This document shows positions 1 to 5,002 of a stretch of DNA of 24,993 nucleotides, in pieces. The DNA is from a virus. Every line of letters begins with the position of its first letter. Position 1 is the stretch's first letter. The notes below the pieces were generated by a model. The model saw nothing but the letters and a program-made list of their open reading frames with translations, was not told the origin of the DNA and ran no database searches. Position numbers and translations under genes: made by a program. The stretch is taken from the IMG/VR virus record IMGVR_UViG_3300042381_001170, positions 1 through 24,993 of that record; one strand, given 5' to 3'.

Positions 1-65
1 TGTAAATTATTTTGTTCTGAGTTGAACTTATTTTTTATTGAGGTAATCTTCCTCACTTCTGACAT
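1..65 (-). CDS. Partial hypothetical protein, cut by the window edge
   Basis: An ATG at 65 opens a frame that stays open to the window edge and reads MSEVRKITSIKNKF and then about seven more residues. It lies 24 nt after the stop of the preceding 25-codon frame, on the same strand as everything else, which fits the tight packing of the region. Only 21 complete codons are visible, so no family can be named. It is polar, rich in Lys and Asn, and has no signal peptide. The short length means it could be chance; its position downstream of a run of small genes is the main support. Confidence 0.4.
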   Translation of the reverse strand, partial: MSEVRKITSIKNKFNSEQNNL

Positions 66-89
66 TTACAAAGGTATTCAATGTTTAAC

Positions 90-167
90 CTATTTTTTAT
101 AAAACATTCCAGCCACATTGGGAGAGCCGCAGTTCCCACGTTGTTTAAAGACTTTCTTGGCGGACAT
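90..167 (-). CDS. Possible 25-residue microprotein
   Basis: This ORF starts at 167, 17 nt after the lipoprotein stop, and ends with TAG at 90. It reads MSAKKVFKQRGNCG followed by SPNVAGMFYKK. The product is basic, with one Cys in an NCGSPN motif and no hydrophobic segment. I do not recognise a family. Support comes from its position directly downstream of the lipoprotein on the transcribed strand and from its non-repetitive composition, which is higher in GC than the flanking DNA. No strong ribosome binding site is visible, but neighbouring genes lack one too. It may be a real microprotein or a chance frame. Confidence 0.35.
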   Translation of the reverse strand: MSAKKVFKQRGNCGSPNVAGMFYKK

Positions 168-184
168 ATCTACTGGGGAGTGTT

Positions 185-346
185 TTATTTTGCAGTTGTA
201 GTATCTACTGCTGTTGTATCTACACTTACTGAATCAACTTGTACTGATGTTGAATCTACTGTTGTTAAAGAAGCTGGTGCTTCTACTTTCTTACAACTTA
301 CTACTACTAAAGCCACTAAGGCTAATGCTAAAAATACTTTTTTCAT
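185..346 (-). CDS. Small lipoprotein (53 residues)
   Basis: The frame encodes MKKVFLALALVALVVVSCKK followed by a Thr-, Val-, Asp- and Ser-rich tail ending in TAK. The N-terminus is a textbook lipoprotein signal: two Lys, about 14 hydrophobic residues, then the lipobox VVVSC with Cys18 as the lipidation site. The Lys-Lys after the Cys is common in Bacteroidota lipoproteins. The mature chain would be only about 36 residues of low complexity with repeated VDT/VDS units, suggesting an extended linker-like peptide at the cell envelope. A class 1 promoter (375-403) lies 28 nt upstream, so it is probably expressed separately from the upstream gene. Its function is unknown; phage-encoded envelope lipoproteins often act in superinfection exclusion, but that is only a possibility here. 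Confidence 0.8.
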   Translation of the reverse strand: MKKVFLALALVALVVVSCKKVEAPASLTTVDSTSVQVDSVSVDTTAVDTTTAK

Positions 347-374
347 TTTTGTTTTTATTTATTTATTATTATTT

Positions 375-403
375 AATATACGAACTTTTTTTATTAATCC
401 CAA
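375..403 (-). promoter_or_regulatory. Class 1 promoter before the lipoprotein gene
   Basis: On the minus strand TTGGGA (398-403) and TATATT (375-380) are separated by exactly 17 nt. The same arrangement occurs before four other genes in the window. The -35-like box overlaps the end of the preceding gene. It resembles the Bacteroidota TTG/TAnnTT promoter with a 20-nt gap after TTG. Confidence 0.5.
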
Positions 404-663
404 ATTTCTTCGTAAGTTTTTTGAAAAATATCTGGTTTGCATGGATAAAATTCTCCTTGTACTCCTTTTATAATGAAGTCACCTACACTAGCTGTCATGT
501 CTCCTTCTAAGGTTTCTATTGTAATTTTTCCTGAAGGGTTACCTTGCTCAGGACTTGTTTTAGTCCTGATTGGGGTTTTCATAAATTCAGCTATTTCTCC
601 TTGATTTGTTCCATCCCATTGAATTGCTTCAATTACAACTGGTTTCTTTCTGTATTGTGCCAT
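394..663 (-). CDS. Small phage protein of the MAQYRKKPVVIEA / PGDYG type
   Basis: This 89-residue protein opens with MAQYRKKPVVIEAIQWDG and ends with VGDFIIKGVQGEFYPCKPDIF and a short tail. That pattern (a beta-strand start, IQWDG, then GD-(F/W)-II-GV-GEFYPCKPDIF) is typical of a widespread small phage protein often annotated PGDYG-domain or hypothetical. No catalytic residues are established for the family, and its role is unknown. The start lies one base after the stop of the P-loop gene, so the two are probably co-transcribed. The length is normal for the family. The recognition is from memory of the conserved motif. Confidence 0.85.
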   Translation of the reverse strand: MAQYRKKPVVIEAIQWDGTNQGEIAEFMKTPIRTKTSPEQGNPSGKITIETLEGDMTASVGDFIIKGVQGEFYPCKPDIFQKTYEEIWD

Positions 664-664
664 A

Positions 665-1168
665 TTATTCCTCTATTTCTTCAGTTATGCTATCACCACC
701 ATCCCTACAATCTTGAGCGTTTAGTACGGTATCCAAATTCCATCCATCATAGGCATAGAGTTTTTCACAACCTCTATCCATCCAATAGAATTCTGACATC
801 CACTCATCCCATTTAGAATCAACCAACTTGATGAAGTTCTCGTCATTACCTCTATCTCGGTATCGTTGAATAAATTCCTCTTTTCTGTTATCATCAGGAT
901 AAACCAAATAGAAGAAAAGACAATTATCCAATAACGCATCTCTAACTTCTTTATGTGAAGAAACAAAGATGTATTTGTAGTTTCCAATGTTCTCTTTGAT
1001 ATGGGCAATATAGTTTTGAGGAAACTCAGGGTTTCTTATCTTTTCACCATTCTCATTAACAACCCAGCTGAAGCCACTTGAATCGGAATCCAAAGTGGTG
1101 TCAGGGTTGTTTTTATGATAGGTTGTCTTCCCTACTCCAGGAAAAGCAGATACTATCTTAGTTCTCAT
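665..1168 (-). CDS. P-loop NTPase, kinase-like
   Basis: This 167-residue protein has a Walker A motif at its extreme N-terminus (AFPGVGKTT, residues 8-16), followed by a DSDSSGF stretch that could hold a substrate-binding or metal-binding Asp. A YKYIFVSSHKEVRD segment around residues 64-77 fits the second strand of a small nucleoside/nucleotide-kinase fold. The later YRDRG stretch (around residue 103) could act as a lid with basic residues. Phages often carry single-domain P-loop proteins of this size that are thought to phosphorylate nucleotides or polynucleotides, but the substrate cannot be read from the sequence. The start ATG overlaps the upstream stop by one base (TAATG), indicating translational coupling with the fibre-like gene. 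The C-terminus is acidic. Confidence 0.75.
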   Translation of the reverse strand: MRTKIVSAFPGVGKTTYHKNNPDTTLDSDSSGFSWVVNENGEKIRNPEFPQNYIAHIKENIGNYKYIFVSSHKEVRDALLDNCLFFYLVYPDDNRKEEFIQRYRDRGNDENFIKLVDSKWDEWMSEFYWMDRGCEKLYAYDGWNLDTVLNAQDCRDGGDSITEEIEE

Positions 1169-1602
1169 TAGAAACTTACTGTTGAAAGAATTTTAATGAT
1201 TGTAAGTTCAGGATCAAAATCATTTCCTAATTGCTTTGCAACTAATAGATCGATTGATGTTCCATTTTTTTGCTCAATCCATAATTCTTTTAAGAATTTA
1301 GTTGAATTAATTTCATTTGTATCCTTATCTCTTGTGATTGTGAATACTGCTACGTTTACTTGTTTTAGTGTCATGTTATTTTGAAATTGATTTGTTGAAT
1401 AATTAATTGTTGCATTTCCTGATAATTGTAATCCCGGTGTTACTGTTGTGCCTACTGCGTTAATGTTTCCGGATACTGTTAGTTTATGTGAAGGATTTGC
1501 TGTTCCCATCCCTATATTACGTGTATATATGCCTGTGGTTATTCCTGAGTGGTTGCTTGTTGTTGTTCCTGAGTATCCAACTGTTGTTCCTGTTTCGTTC
1601 AT
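1168..1602 (-). CDS. Short tail-fibre-like protein
   Basis: This 144-residue protein has a Gly/Thr/Ser/Asn-rich N-terminal half containing IGMGTANPSHKLTVSGNIN (residues 30-48), the motif seen at the end of phage fibre repeats and before fibre chaperone or tip domains (G-G-T-x-P-x-x-K-L-x-V-x-G). The C-terminal half changes character: it is charged and mixed alpha/beta, with NVAVFTITRDKD and LTIIKILS. It is much shorter than a usual fibre and lies among metabolic genes rather than in the tail module. It might be a virion decoration protein, a fibre-tip or adhesin accessory, or a fragment of a larger fibre. The stop overlaps the P-loop gene start by one base. Confidence 0.65.
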   Translation of the reverse strand: MNETGTTVGYSGTTTSNHSGITTGIYTRNIGMGTANPSHKLTVSGNINAVGTTVTPGLQLSGNATINYSTNQFQNNMTLKQVNVAVFTITRDKDTNEINSTKFLKELWIEQKNGTSIDLLVAKQLGNDFDPELTIIKILSTVSF

Positions 1603-1605
1603 GAT

Positions 1606-1938
1606 CTATATTTGTTTACTTTTAAAATAGTCATTTAAGAAAACTTTTCTATAAAGCATCACTTTTCCTTTGTAGGTCTTAGTCTCTATAATTCTAGTTT
1701 CTACTTTCTCCTTAGTTTGGTTAGCTACTCCGTATACGGCTGCTCCTAAAGCTGGTCCTGCTGCGTGTCCTAAAAAATCAAATAAAGACACCATTTCTAC
1801 TTCTTCTTGTTTTGCTTCCATTATTGTAATTTTAATTGGGCTTTCGTCTACACTACTCACAAGTCTCATCACATCTGCTTTGCTAAAGATTGAACTTGGT
1901 GAGAATTTTACTTGATGTAGTATTAATTTTTTTTCCAT
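1606..1938 (-). CDS. Hypothetical protein with a hydrophobic patch
   Basis: This 110-residue protein is not recognised. The N-terminal two-thirds is mixed alpha/beta and soluble-looking. A central Gly/Ala-rich stretch (FLGHAAGPALGAAVYGVA, around residues 54-71) is hydrophobic enough to lie at or in a membrane, and a basic C-terminus follows (KTYKGKVMLYRKVFLNDYFK). The start ATG lies inside the end of the preceding 50-codon membrane-protein gene in another frame, so the pair is probably translationally coupled and may act together at the membrane. The next gene starts 3 nt after its stop. Confidence 0.65.
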   Translation of the reverse strand: MEKKLILHQVKFSPSSIFSKADVMRLVSSVDESPIKITIMEAKQEEVEMVSLFDFLGHAAGPALGAAVYGVANQTKEKVETRIIETKTYKGKVMLYRKVFLNDYFKSKQI

Positions 1939-2075
1939 GATTGTATTTTTGTTTTAATTGAACATTTAATATAGGTAAAATATCCTGCGAATGCAACAAA
2001 AAAAGCAGAAATATTTAATAAATGTGGATGATTTTCTCCACATGCTCCACAAACGTGACTGATTACTTCTCCCAT
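1923..2075 (-). CDS. Small CxxC membrane protein (50 residues)
   Basis: The frame starts with ATG at 2075, one base after the stop of the upstream gene, and ends with TAA at 1923. It overlaps the next gene by 16 nt in a different frame. The product begins MGEVISHVCGACGENHPHLL, where the CGACGENHPH stretch has two Cys and two His and could bind a metal. One transmembrane-like segment follows (ISAFFVAFAGYFTYI, residues 22-36), then a basic tail (KTKIQSWKKN) that would sit in the cytoplasm by the positive-inside rule. The tight spacing on both sides and the organised Cys/His-TM-basic layout support a real gene. Its function is unknown. Confidence 0.7.
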   Translation of the reverse strand: MGEVISHVCGACGENHPHLLNISAFFVAFAGYFTYIKCSIKTKIQSWKKN

Positions 2076-2076
2076 T

Positions 2077-2388
2077 TTATAGTTCAATTAGAGTTGCATT
2101 TTCAATTGACTTGGTAATTGATTCCCATTTTGAGATATATTCTTGAATTGAGCTGTAGAAGGTGGTCTCACCTGTATTGAGCTTTTCTTTGGCAATAACT
2201 TTCAATGCATGATTGAATGTTGATGGATAACAAACTGATCGTAGATACGCTCTATCGTCCTTGCCTCTATTTACTCTTTCGAACACTGTGTATCCTCCTG
2301 AGGTGGAGTTTACAATAAAGTATGGTTCTAGTGTTGGATCTTCTATAACTGTATCACCTGCTGGTATTGTACTTGGATTTCGTAACAT
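2077..2388 (-). CDS. Conserved-looking hypothetical phage protein
   Basis: This 103-residue protein begins MLRNPSTIPAGDTVIEDPTL, with an extended N-terminal arm, then FIVNSTSGGYTVFERV, then a helical C-terminal half with TFNHALKVIAKEK and a long helix over EYISKWESITKSIE. The alternation suggests a small alpha/beta fold with a tightly turning beta hairpin. I know of no confident function. It sits between thioredoxin and the small CxxC membrane protein, 12 nt after the thioredoxin stop, and is probably co-transcribed with them. Confidence 0.75.
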   Translation of the reverse strand: MLRNPSTIPAGDTVIEDPTLEPYFIVNSTSGGYTVFERVNRGKDDRAYLRSVCYPSTFNHALKVIAKEKLNTGETTFYSSIQEYISKWESITKSIENATLIEL

Positions 2389-2400
2389 TTTTTAATTTTT

Positions 2401-2667
2401 TTAGTTTAAAATAAATTCTCTTAACTCCTGCTCGTCTATTCTTCCTGATTTAGCTTTTGTGTCTGCTCCCTCTTGGATTACAACTGTATGAGGAATTCCT
2501 CTTACTCCGTATTCTCCTGCTAGGTTGTCAGGATCATTCTCAACGTTTACTTCTACAAATTGTATCTCTTCGCTTTGTAGTTCTTGCTTTACTGATTCAA
2601 AAGCTGGTGCGTAGACTGAACAAGGGCCGCACCAACTAGCCCAGAACTTAATTACTGTTTTTTTCAT
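2401..2667 (-). CDS. Thioredoxin
   Basis: This 88-residue protein has the active site WCGPC (Trp12-Cys16) after the first core strand, and the cis-proline loop GIPHTVVI later in the fold. It is slightly shorter than the usual 105-residue bacterial thioredoxin because the N-terminal strand and helix are trimmed, as is common in phage. The expected role is reduction of the C-terminal cysteines of the phage ribonucleotide reductase encoded nearby. An AGGAG sequence lies a few bases before the ATG, inside the end of the upstream gene, one of the few Shine-Dalgarno-like sites in the window. The start shares one base with the upstream stop (TAATG), so translation is probably coupled. Confidence 0.95.
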   Translation of the reverse strand: MKKTVIKFWASWCGPCSVYAPAFESVKQELQSEEIQFVEVNVENDPDNLAGEYGVRGIPHTVVIQEGADTKAKSGRIDEQELREFILN

Positions 2668-2816
2668 TATGCTCCTTTTGATTTGTAGTGATCTGCTTTA
2701 GAAAATTTTCCTCCTGGTTGTTCTCTCGCAACTAGATCTGCTGCTCTCTTACTTTTTAAGGTTGGGATCCATTCCATAACCGATTGATAAATTCTCTTTG
2801 CTGAATTCTTTGACAT
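2667..2816 (-). CDS. Small basic hypothetical protein (49 residues)
   Basis: An ATG at 2816 opens a 50-codon frame ending in TAA, which overlaps the thioredoxin ATG by one base. The product begins MSKNSAKRIYQSVMEWIPTL and ends FSKADHYKSKGA; it is basic, has no transmembrane segment, and may form one helix followed by a flexible tail. A clean class 1 promoter (2843-2871) lies 26 nt upstream. The promoter, the coupling to thioredoxin and the sensible composition make it a convincing gene, although I cannot assign a function. It may be the leader gene of a thioredoxin operon. Confidence 0.75.
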   Translation of the reverse strand: MSKNSAKRIYQSVMEWIPTLKSKRAADLVAREQPGGKFSKADHYKSKGA

Positions 2817-2842
2817 GTTCGTTTCTTTTTTAGTTATAGTAT

Positions 2843-2871
2843 AATATATGAATAATATTTTAATTAAGCAA
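2843..2871 (-). promoter_or_regulatory. Class 1 promoter of the thioredoxin operon
   Basis: On the minus strand TTGCTT (2866-2871) is followed after exactly 17 nt by TATATT (2843-2848). The same two hexamers at the same spacing occur before the polymerase gene. The site lies just after the stop of the endonuclease gene, so it restarts transcription behind that insertion. Confidence 0.55.
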
Positions 2872-2877
2872 CTTTTC

Positions 2878-3468
2878 CTACTTATATTTCCAAATAAATC
2901 CTCCTGCTGATTTATACCTACCTACTAGGCACGCTGATATGTTTCCTCGATTTATTTTTAGCAGATTGCTAGCTTGTGTTCCTGAAAGCCATTCTGCAAT
3001 ATGTGTTCCGTCTAGCAAATATTGATCGATAGGTTTTACTATCTTAGCTATTCTCTTTTCTTGACAACCTACCCAGTCTGTATTGGCTACGCCTCTAGCT
3101 CTACTAGCTTTTCCTGCAGAAGTGGTGTAGAAAGCTCTCATTGTTGCTGACTGCTTGTCAATGGACTCTTGTGAGTGAACCATCCTATGCTCCACTGTAC
3201 TTTGCAGTTTGCAGTTCAATCCTTTTAGTCCTAATACGTCGTAGAAATCCTGCCAGTGTCTCTCTCGTGTGTTTAGTTCCTCAATACTGCACTCTTCTAT
3301 AACCTCAAAGAGATGTTCACAGAAACCGTACTTTACTAGTGAAGCATAGAGTCTTGTCTGCCCTTTGCACTTAGACTTTTCATAAGACTTTTTTCTCTTC
3401 TCAATACTTACTGCTTGTCCAATATAAATTCTTCCTGTTGGACTTGTAATTTTATAAATTCCTATCAT
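2878..3468 (-). CDS. GIY-YIG homing endonuclease A
   Basis: This 196-residue free-standing endonuclease has GIY at residues 3-5, YIG at 15-17, an Arg at 25, a Glu in NTRERHW (about 69) and an Asn in GLNC (about 85), matching the catalytic set of the GIY-YIG nuclease fold. A variable linker (VANTDWVGCQEKRI) follows, then a C-terminal DNA-binding domain of the NUMOD1 type (AEWLSGTQASNLLKI and a final GGFIWKYK). Such proteins cut a specific DNA site so that their own gene is copied into phages lacking it. It is a close paralogue of the proteins at 13208 and 15061. A 5' RNA element with a kissing loop and terminator (3469-3582) directly precedes the ATG, so expression is likely controlled by transcription attenuation. 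Confidence 0.93.
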   Translation of the reverse strand: MIGIYKITSPTGRIYIGQAVSIEKRKKSYEKSKCKGQTRLYASLVKYGFCEHLFEVIEECSIEELNTRERHWQDFYDVLGLKGLNCKLQSTVEHRMVHSQESIDKQSATMRAFYTTSAGKASRARGVANTDWVGCQEKRIAKIVKPIDQYLLDGTHIAEWLSGTQASNLLKINRGNISACLVGRYKSAGGFIWKYK

Positions 3469-3582
3469 AATAAAAAAAAGCTTAGGCTTTCGAGGTCGTG
3501 ATCTCTACTTGCCATAAGCTTTAGTTGATATTTTCTTTAAATATGTAGTCACGACTCTACGTATATAAATAGCAACTTTTTA
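3469..3582 (-). ncRNA. Kissing-loop RNA leader A of endonuclease A
   Basis: Read on the minus strand, a TATTTATA box is followed by hairpin 1 (GUAG stem 3557-3560, CUAC stem 3545-3548) with the 7-mer GUCGUGA in its loop (3549-3555). After a linker comes a terminator-like hairpin: AAAGCUUA-u-GGC (3511-3522) pairs with GCC-UAAGCUU (3478-3487), then eight U (3472-3479), then the endonuclease AUG after AUU. Its apical loop carries UCACGAC (3495-3501), the exact complement of loop 1. Leader B has identical flanks and a different but also perfectly matching 7-mer pair. The likely role is an attenuator or a stand-alone sRNA of about 90 nt; the family is unknown to me. Confidence 0.75.
3564..3571 (-). 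promoter_or_regulatory. Class 2 TATTTATA box in leader A
   Basis: TATTTATA on the minus strand, preceded by AAAAAGTTGC, lies 3 nt before hairpin 1 of leader A. The same box precedes seven other gene starts in the window. No -35 partner is visible, reminiscent of T4 late promoters, which also use a single AT-rich box. Confidence 0.4.
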
Positions 3583-3774
3583 TGGAATCTGCCTTAAATA
3601 CCCTAGTAAAATTTGATTATTTACTCGATTTTCCATCGTAGTAAAGTCTTTTATTTTTAGCAAATAGTTGAACTGCTCCATTTGAAAGTCCTTGGAGTCA
3701 TTTATACAAGTCTCTTCCCAGAGATCTGTAAGTTCGTATATTTTATTTTTGAATTTGAAACAGTGTTTATCCAT
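3580..3774 (-). CDS. Hypothetical protein (64 residues)
   Basis: This 64-residue protein (MDKHCFKFKNKIYELTDLWE at the N-terminus) is not recognised. It is mixed-charge, has two Cys, and looks like a short alpha/beta protein with a helical C-terminal half (FNYLLKIKDF and LLGYLRQIP). It has its own class 1 promoter, whose TATATT ends only 5 nt before the ATG, so the transcript is probably leaderless. Its stop codon abuts leader A of the downstream endonuclease, meaning that cassette was inserted immediately behind this gene. A terminator stands upstream, so it forms a monocistronic unit. Confidence 0.6.
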   Translation of the reverse strand: MDKHCFKFKNKIYELTDLWEETCINDSKDFQMEQFNYLLKIKDFTTMENRVNNQILLGYLRQIP

Positions 3775-3779
3775 AATTA

Positions 3780-3808
3780 AATATACAAAAAAAGAGTTGT
3801 GTTACCAA
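3780..3808 (-). promoter_or_regulatory. Class 1 promoter embedded in a terminator
   Basis: TTGGTA (3803-3808) and TATATT (3780-3785) are 17 nt apart on the minus strand. The -35-like box lies in the hairpin of the terminator at 3787-3815, and the U-tract forms most of the spacer. The start codon lies 5 nt downstream of TATATT, which predicts a leaderless message. Confidence 0.5.
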
Positions 3809-3815
3809 CTCTTTT
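3787..3815 (-). terminator. Intrinsic terminator after the resolvase-like gene
   Basis: On the minus strand AAAGAGTTG (3806-3814) pairs perfectly with CAACTCTTT (3791-3799) around a 6-nt loop, followed by a run of T continuing to 3787. It begins 6 nt after the stop of the gene ending at 3821. It overlaps the promoter of the next gene. Confidence 0.8.
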
Positions 3816-3820
3816 CCTAT

Positions 3821-4270
3821 TTATTCTTCAATAATTTCTGCTCGATTTCCATCTACTGCAATTTCGTGCCAGTGAACTCTTCCCTCTTGGATTGCCCTCT
3901 TGATATTTCTCTGTTTACCCATCAAAGCTGCATTTCCTGATTTTACTTCAATGAAGTGCACCTCACATTTAGTTTTACTATCTGTTTGAGTAAATCCTAC
4001 ATAATCAATTGGCATTCCTAAAAATACTACATCCTCTGCCGGTACTGGAAACTTAGTCATGAATGGAACAAAGTGTTCAATTGTCTTACCCCAGTTAACT
4101 GCTGAGGATCTAAATGTTGAATCTTTTTTTACTTTTGCTTTCTCAATTATATGAGCTGCTGCATTTTCTTCAATTTGTCTTTGAAGATTTCGTACTTCAG
4201 TTTTTACATCTTCTAGGATGTAGATAAGTCCTCCAATTACAAGTAGGCTAATTACAATTACGTATATCAT
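3821..4270 (-). CDS. Holliday-junction-resolvase-like nuclease with an N-terminal membrane anchor
   Basis: This 149-residue protein begins with a transmembrane segment (MIYVIVISLLVIGGLIYIL, residues 1-19), then a charged helical, possibly coiled-coil, stretch up to about residue 50. A PD-(D/E)xK nuclease domain follows: the Glu in KTIEHFVPF (about 65), GMPIDYVGF with the catalytic Asp (about 89), and HFIEVKSGNA with Glu-x-Lys (about 108-110). A conserved basic helix (KQRNIKRAIQEGRVHW) completes the pattern of the archaeal-Hjc-like predicted endonucleases common in phages. It probably processes branched DNA, but the membrane tether is intriguing for such an enzyme. The start follows the stop of endonuclease D by 14 nt. 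A terminator follows it. Confidence 0.85.
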   Translation of the reverse strand: MIYVIVISLLVIGGLIYILEDVKTEVRNLQRQIEENAAAHIIEKAKVKKDSTFRSSAVNWGKTIEHFVPFMTKFPVPAEDVVFLGMPIDYVGFTQTDSKTKCEVHFIEVKSGNAALMGKQRNIKRAIQEGRVHWHEIAVDGNRAEIIEE

Positions 4271-4284
4271 ATTTTATATTTTTT

Positions 4285-4938
4285 TTAGTTTTTCCATTTC
4301 CAAAGAAAACCTTTAGCTGAGTTGTGTCCTTTTTTTCCTCTTAGACATGCCAATACATTTGTGTATCCGTATCCTGATCTACCTATTTCGGCAATATCAT
4401 TCCATACCTTGACGACCTCTTGTGTTGCTTTGTCTATTTGGAGGACTTGTTGATTGTTTTTATATCTACCGTTTTTGTCTCCTACTTTTACATTACTCCA
4501 GACTTTAAGTCTCTGATCTCTTTCCTCCTGTGTCAGTCCTTTGAAGCAATTTGCTTTCTTCCTTTCTTCAGGATCTTTGTACCTTTCCTTGTTTCTGTTT
4601 GAACAGTAAGCTCTGTGTTGTTGTCTTTTGTCTTCGTCCCAGTTTTTGGTATAGTCACCACCTAATCCGCCTTCGGCAATGTTATATAGATCTGCTGTGT
4701 TTTTAATCAACTCCTTCTCTTCTAAGAACATTACTTTTTCTGATTTGCATTCAAGAATTACTTCCCAGGTAAATGACTCTTCCTTGTACTTATTCCAAGC
4801 TCGTTGTAGGTGTACATTGTGATGTCTTTCTTTTTGCAAATCCCTCTTATGCTCTTTCCATCTACTTTTAAGGTTTTTACTACACCCTATATAACAGTAT
4901 CCCGTTACGTTATTTAGTATTCTGTAAATTGTAAACAT
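4285..4938 (-). CDS. GIY-YIG homing endonuclease D
   Basis: This 217-residue GIY-YIG protein has the variant TIY at residues 3-5, CYIG at 15-18, Arg26 in LKSRW, a Glu in FLEEKELI and an Asn in LYNIAEGGLGG. The AEGGLGG that follows is typical of the Seg/SegB-like group rather than the MIGIYKIT group of copies A, C and E. The linker is basic, and the C-terminal QIDKATQEVVKVWNDIAEIG segment with a terminal KGFLWKWK is a NUMOD1-like DNA-binding module. It lies between nrdA and the resolvase-like gene. A 6-bp hairpin (4942-4967) that holds a TATTTATA box in its loop ends a few bases before the ATG, so translation or transcription may be controlled by that structure. It lacks the kissing-loop leader of copies A-C. 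Confidence 0.9.
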   Translation of the reverse strand: MFTIYRILNNVTGYCYIGCSKNLKSRWKEHKRDLQKERHHNVHLQRAWNKYKEESFTWEVILECKSEKVMFLEEKELIKNTADLYNIAEGGLGGDYTKNWDEDKRQQHRAYCSNRNKERYKDPEERKKANCFKGLTQEERDQRLKVWSNVKVGDKNGRYKNNQQVLQIDKATQEVVKVWNDIAEIGRSGYGYTNVLACLRGKKGHNSAKGFLWKWKN

Positions 4939-4941
4939 ATA

Positions 4942-4967
4942 TCCTGCTTTATTATAAATAGGCAGGA
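4942..4967 (-). promoter_or_regulatory. Hairpin around a TATTTATA box before endonuclease D
   Basis: TCCTGC (4962-4967) and GCAGGA (4942-4947) form a 6-bp inverted repeat on the minus strand. The 14-nt loop contains TATTTATA (4953-4960), and the right arm ends 3 nt before the ATG of the gene at 4938. In a transcript that reads through from nrdA, the hairpin could block initiation; a transcript starting at the box would lack the left arm. This resembles the hairpin logic of T4 intron-encoded endonuclease genes, by analogy only. Confidence 0.5.
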
Positions 4968-5002
4968 AATATGTTTTTATCCATCACAGTTTACTGCGTT
5001 GG

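Noticed and set aside
81-510. Long open frames on the plus strand near the left end
   Set aside because: They are antisense to the lipoprotein and the PGDYG-type gene, have Phe/Leu-rich composition typical of the reverse strand of AT-rich genes, and lack any promoter or neighbours on that strand.
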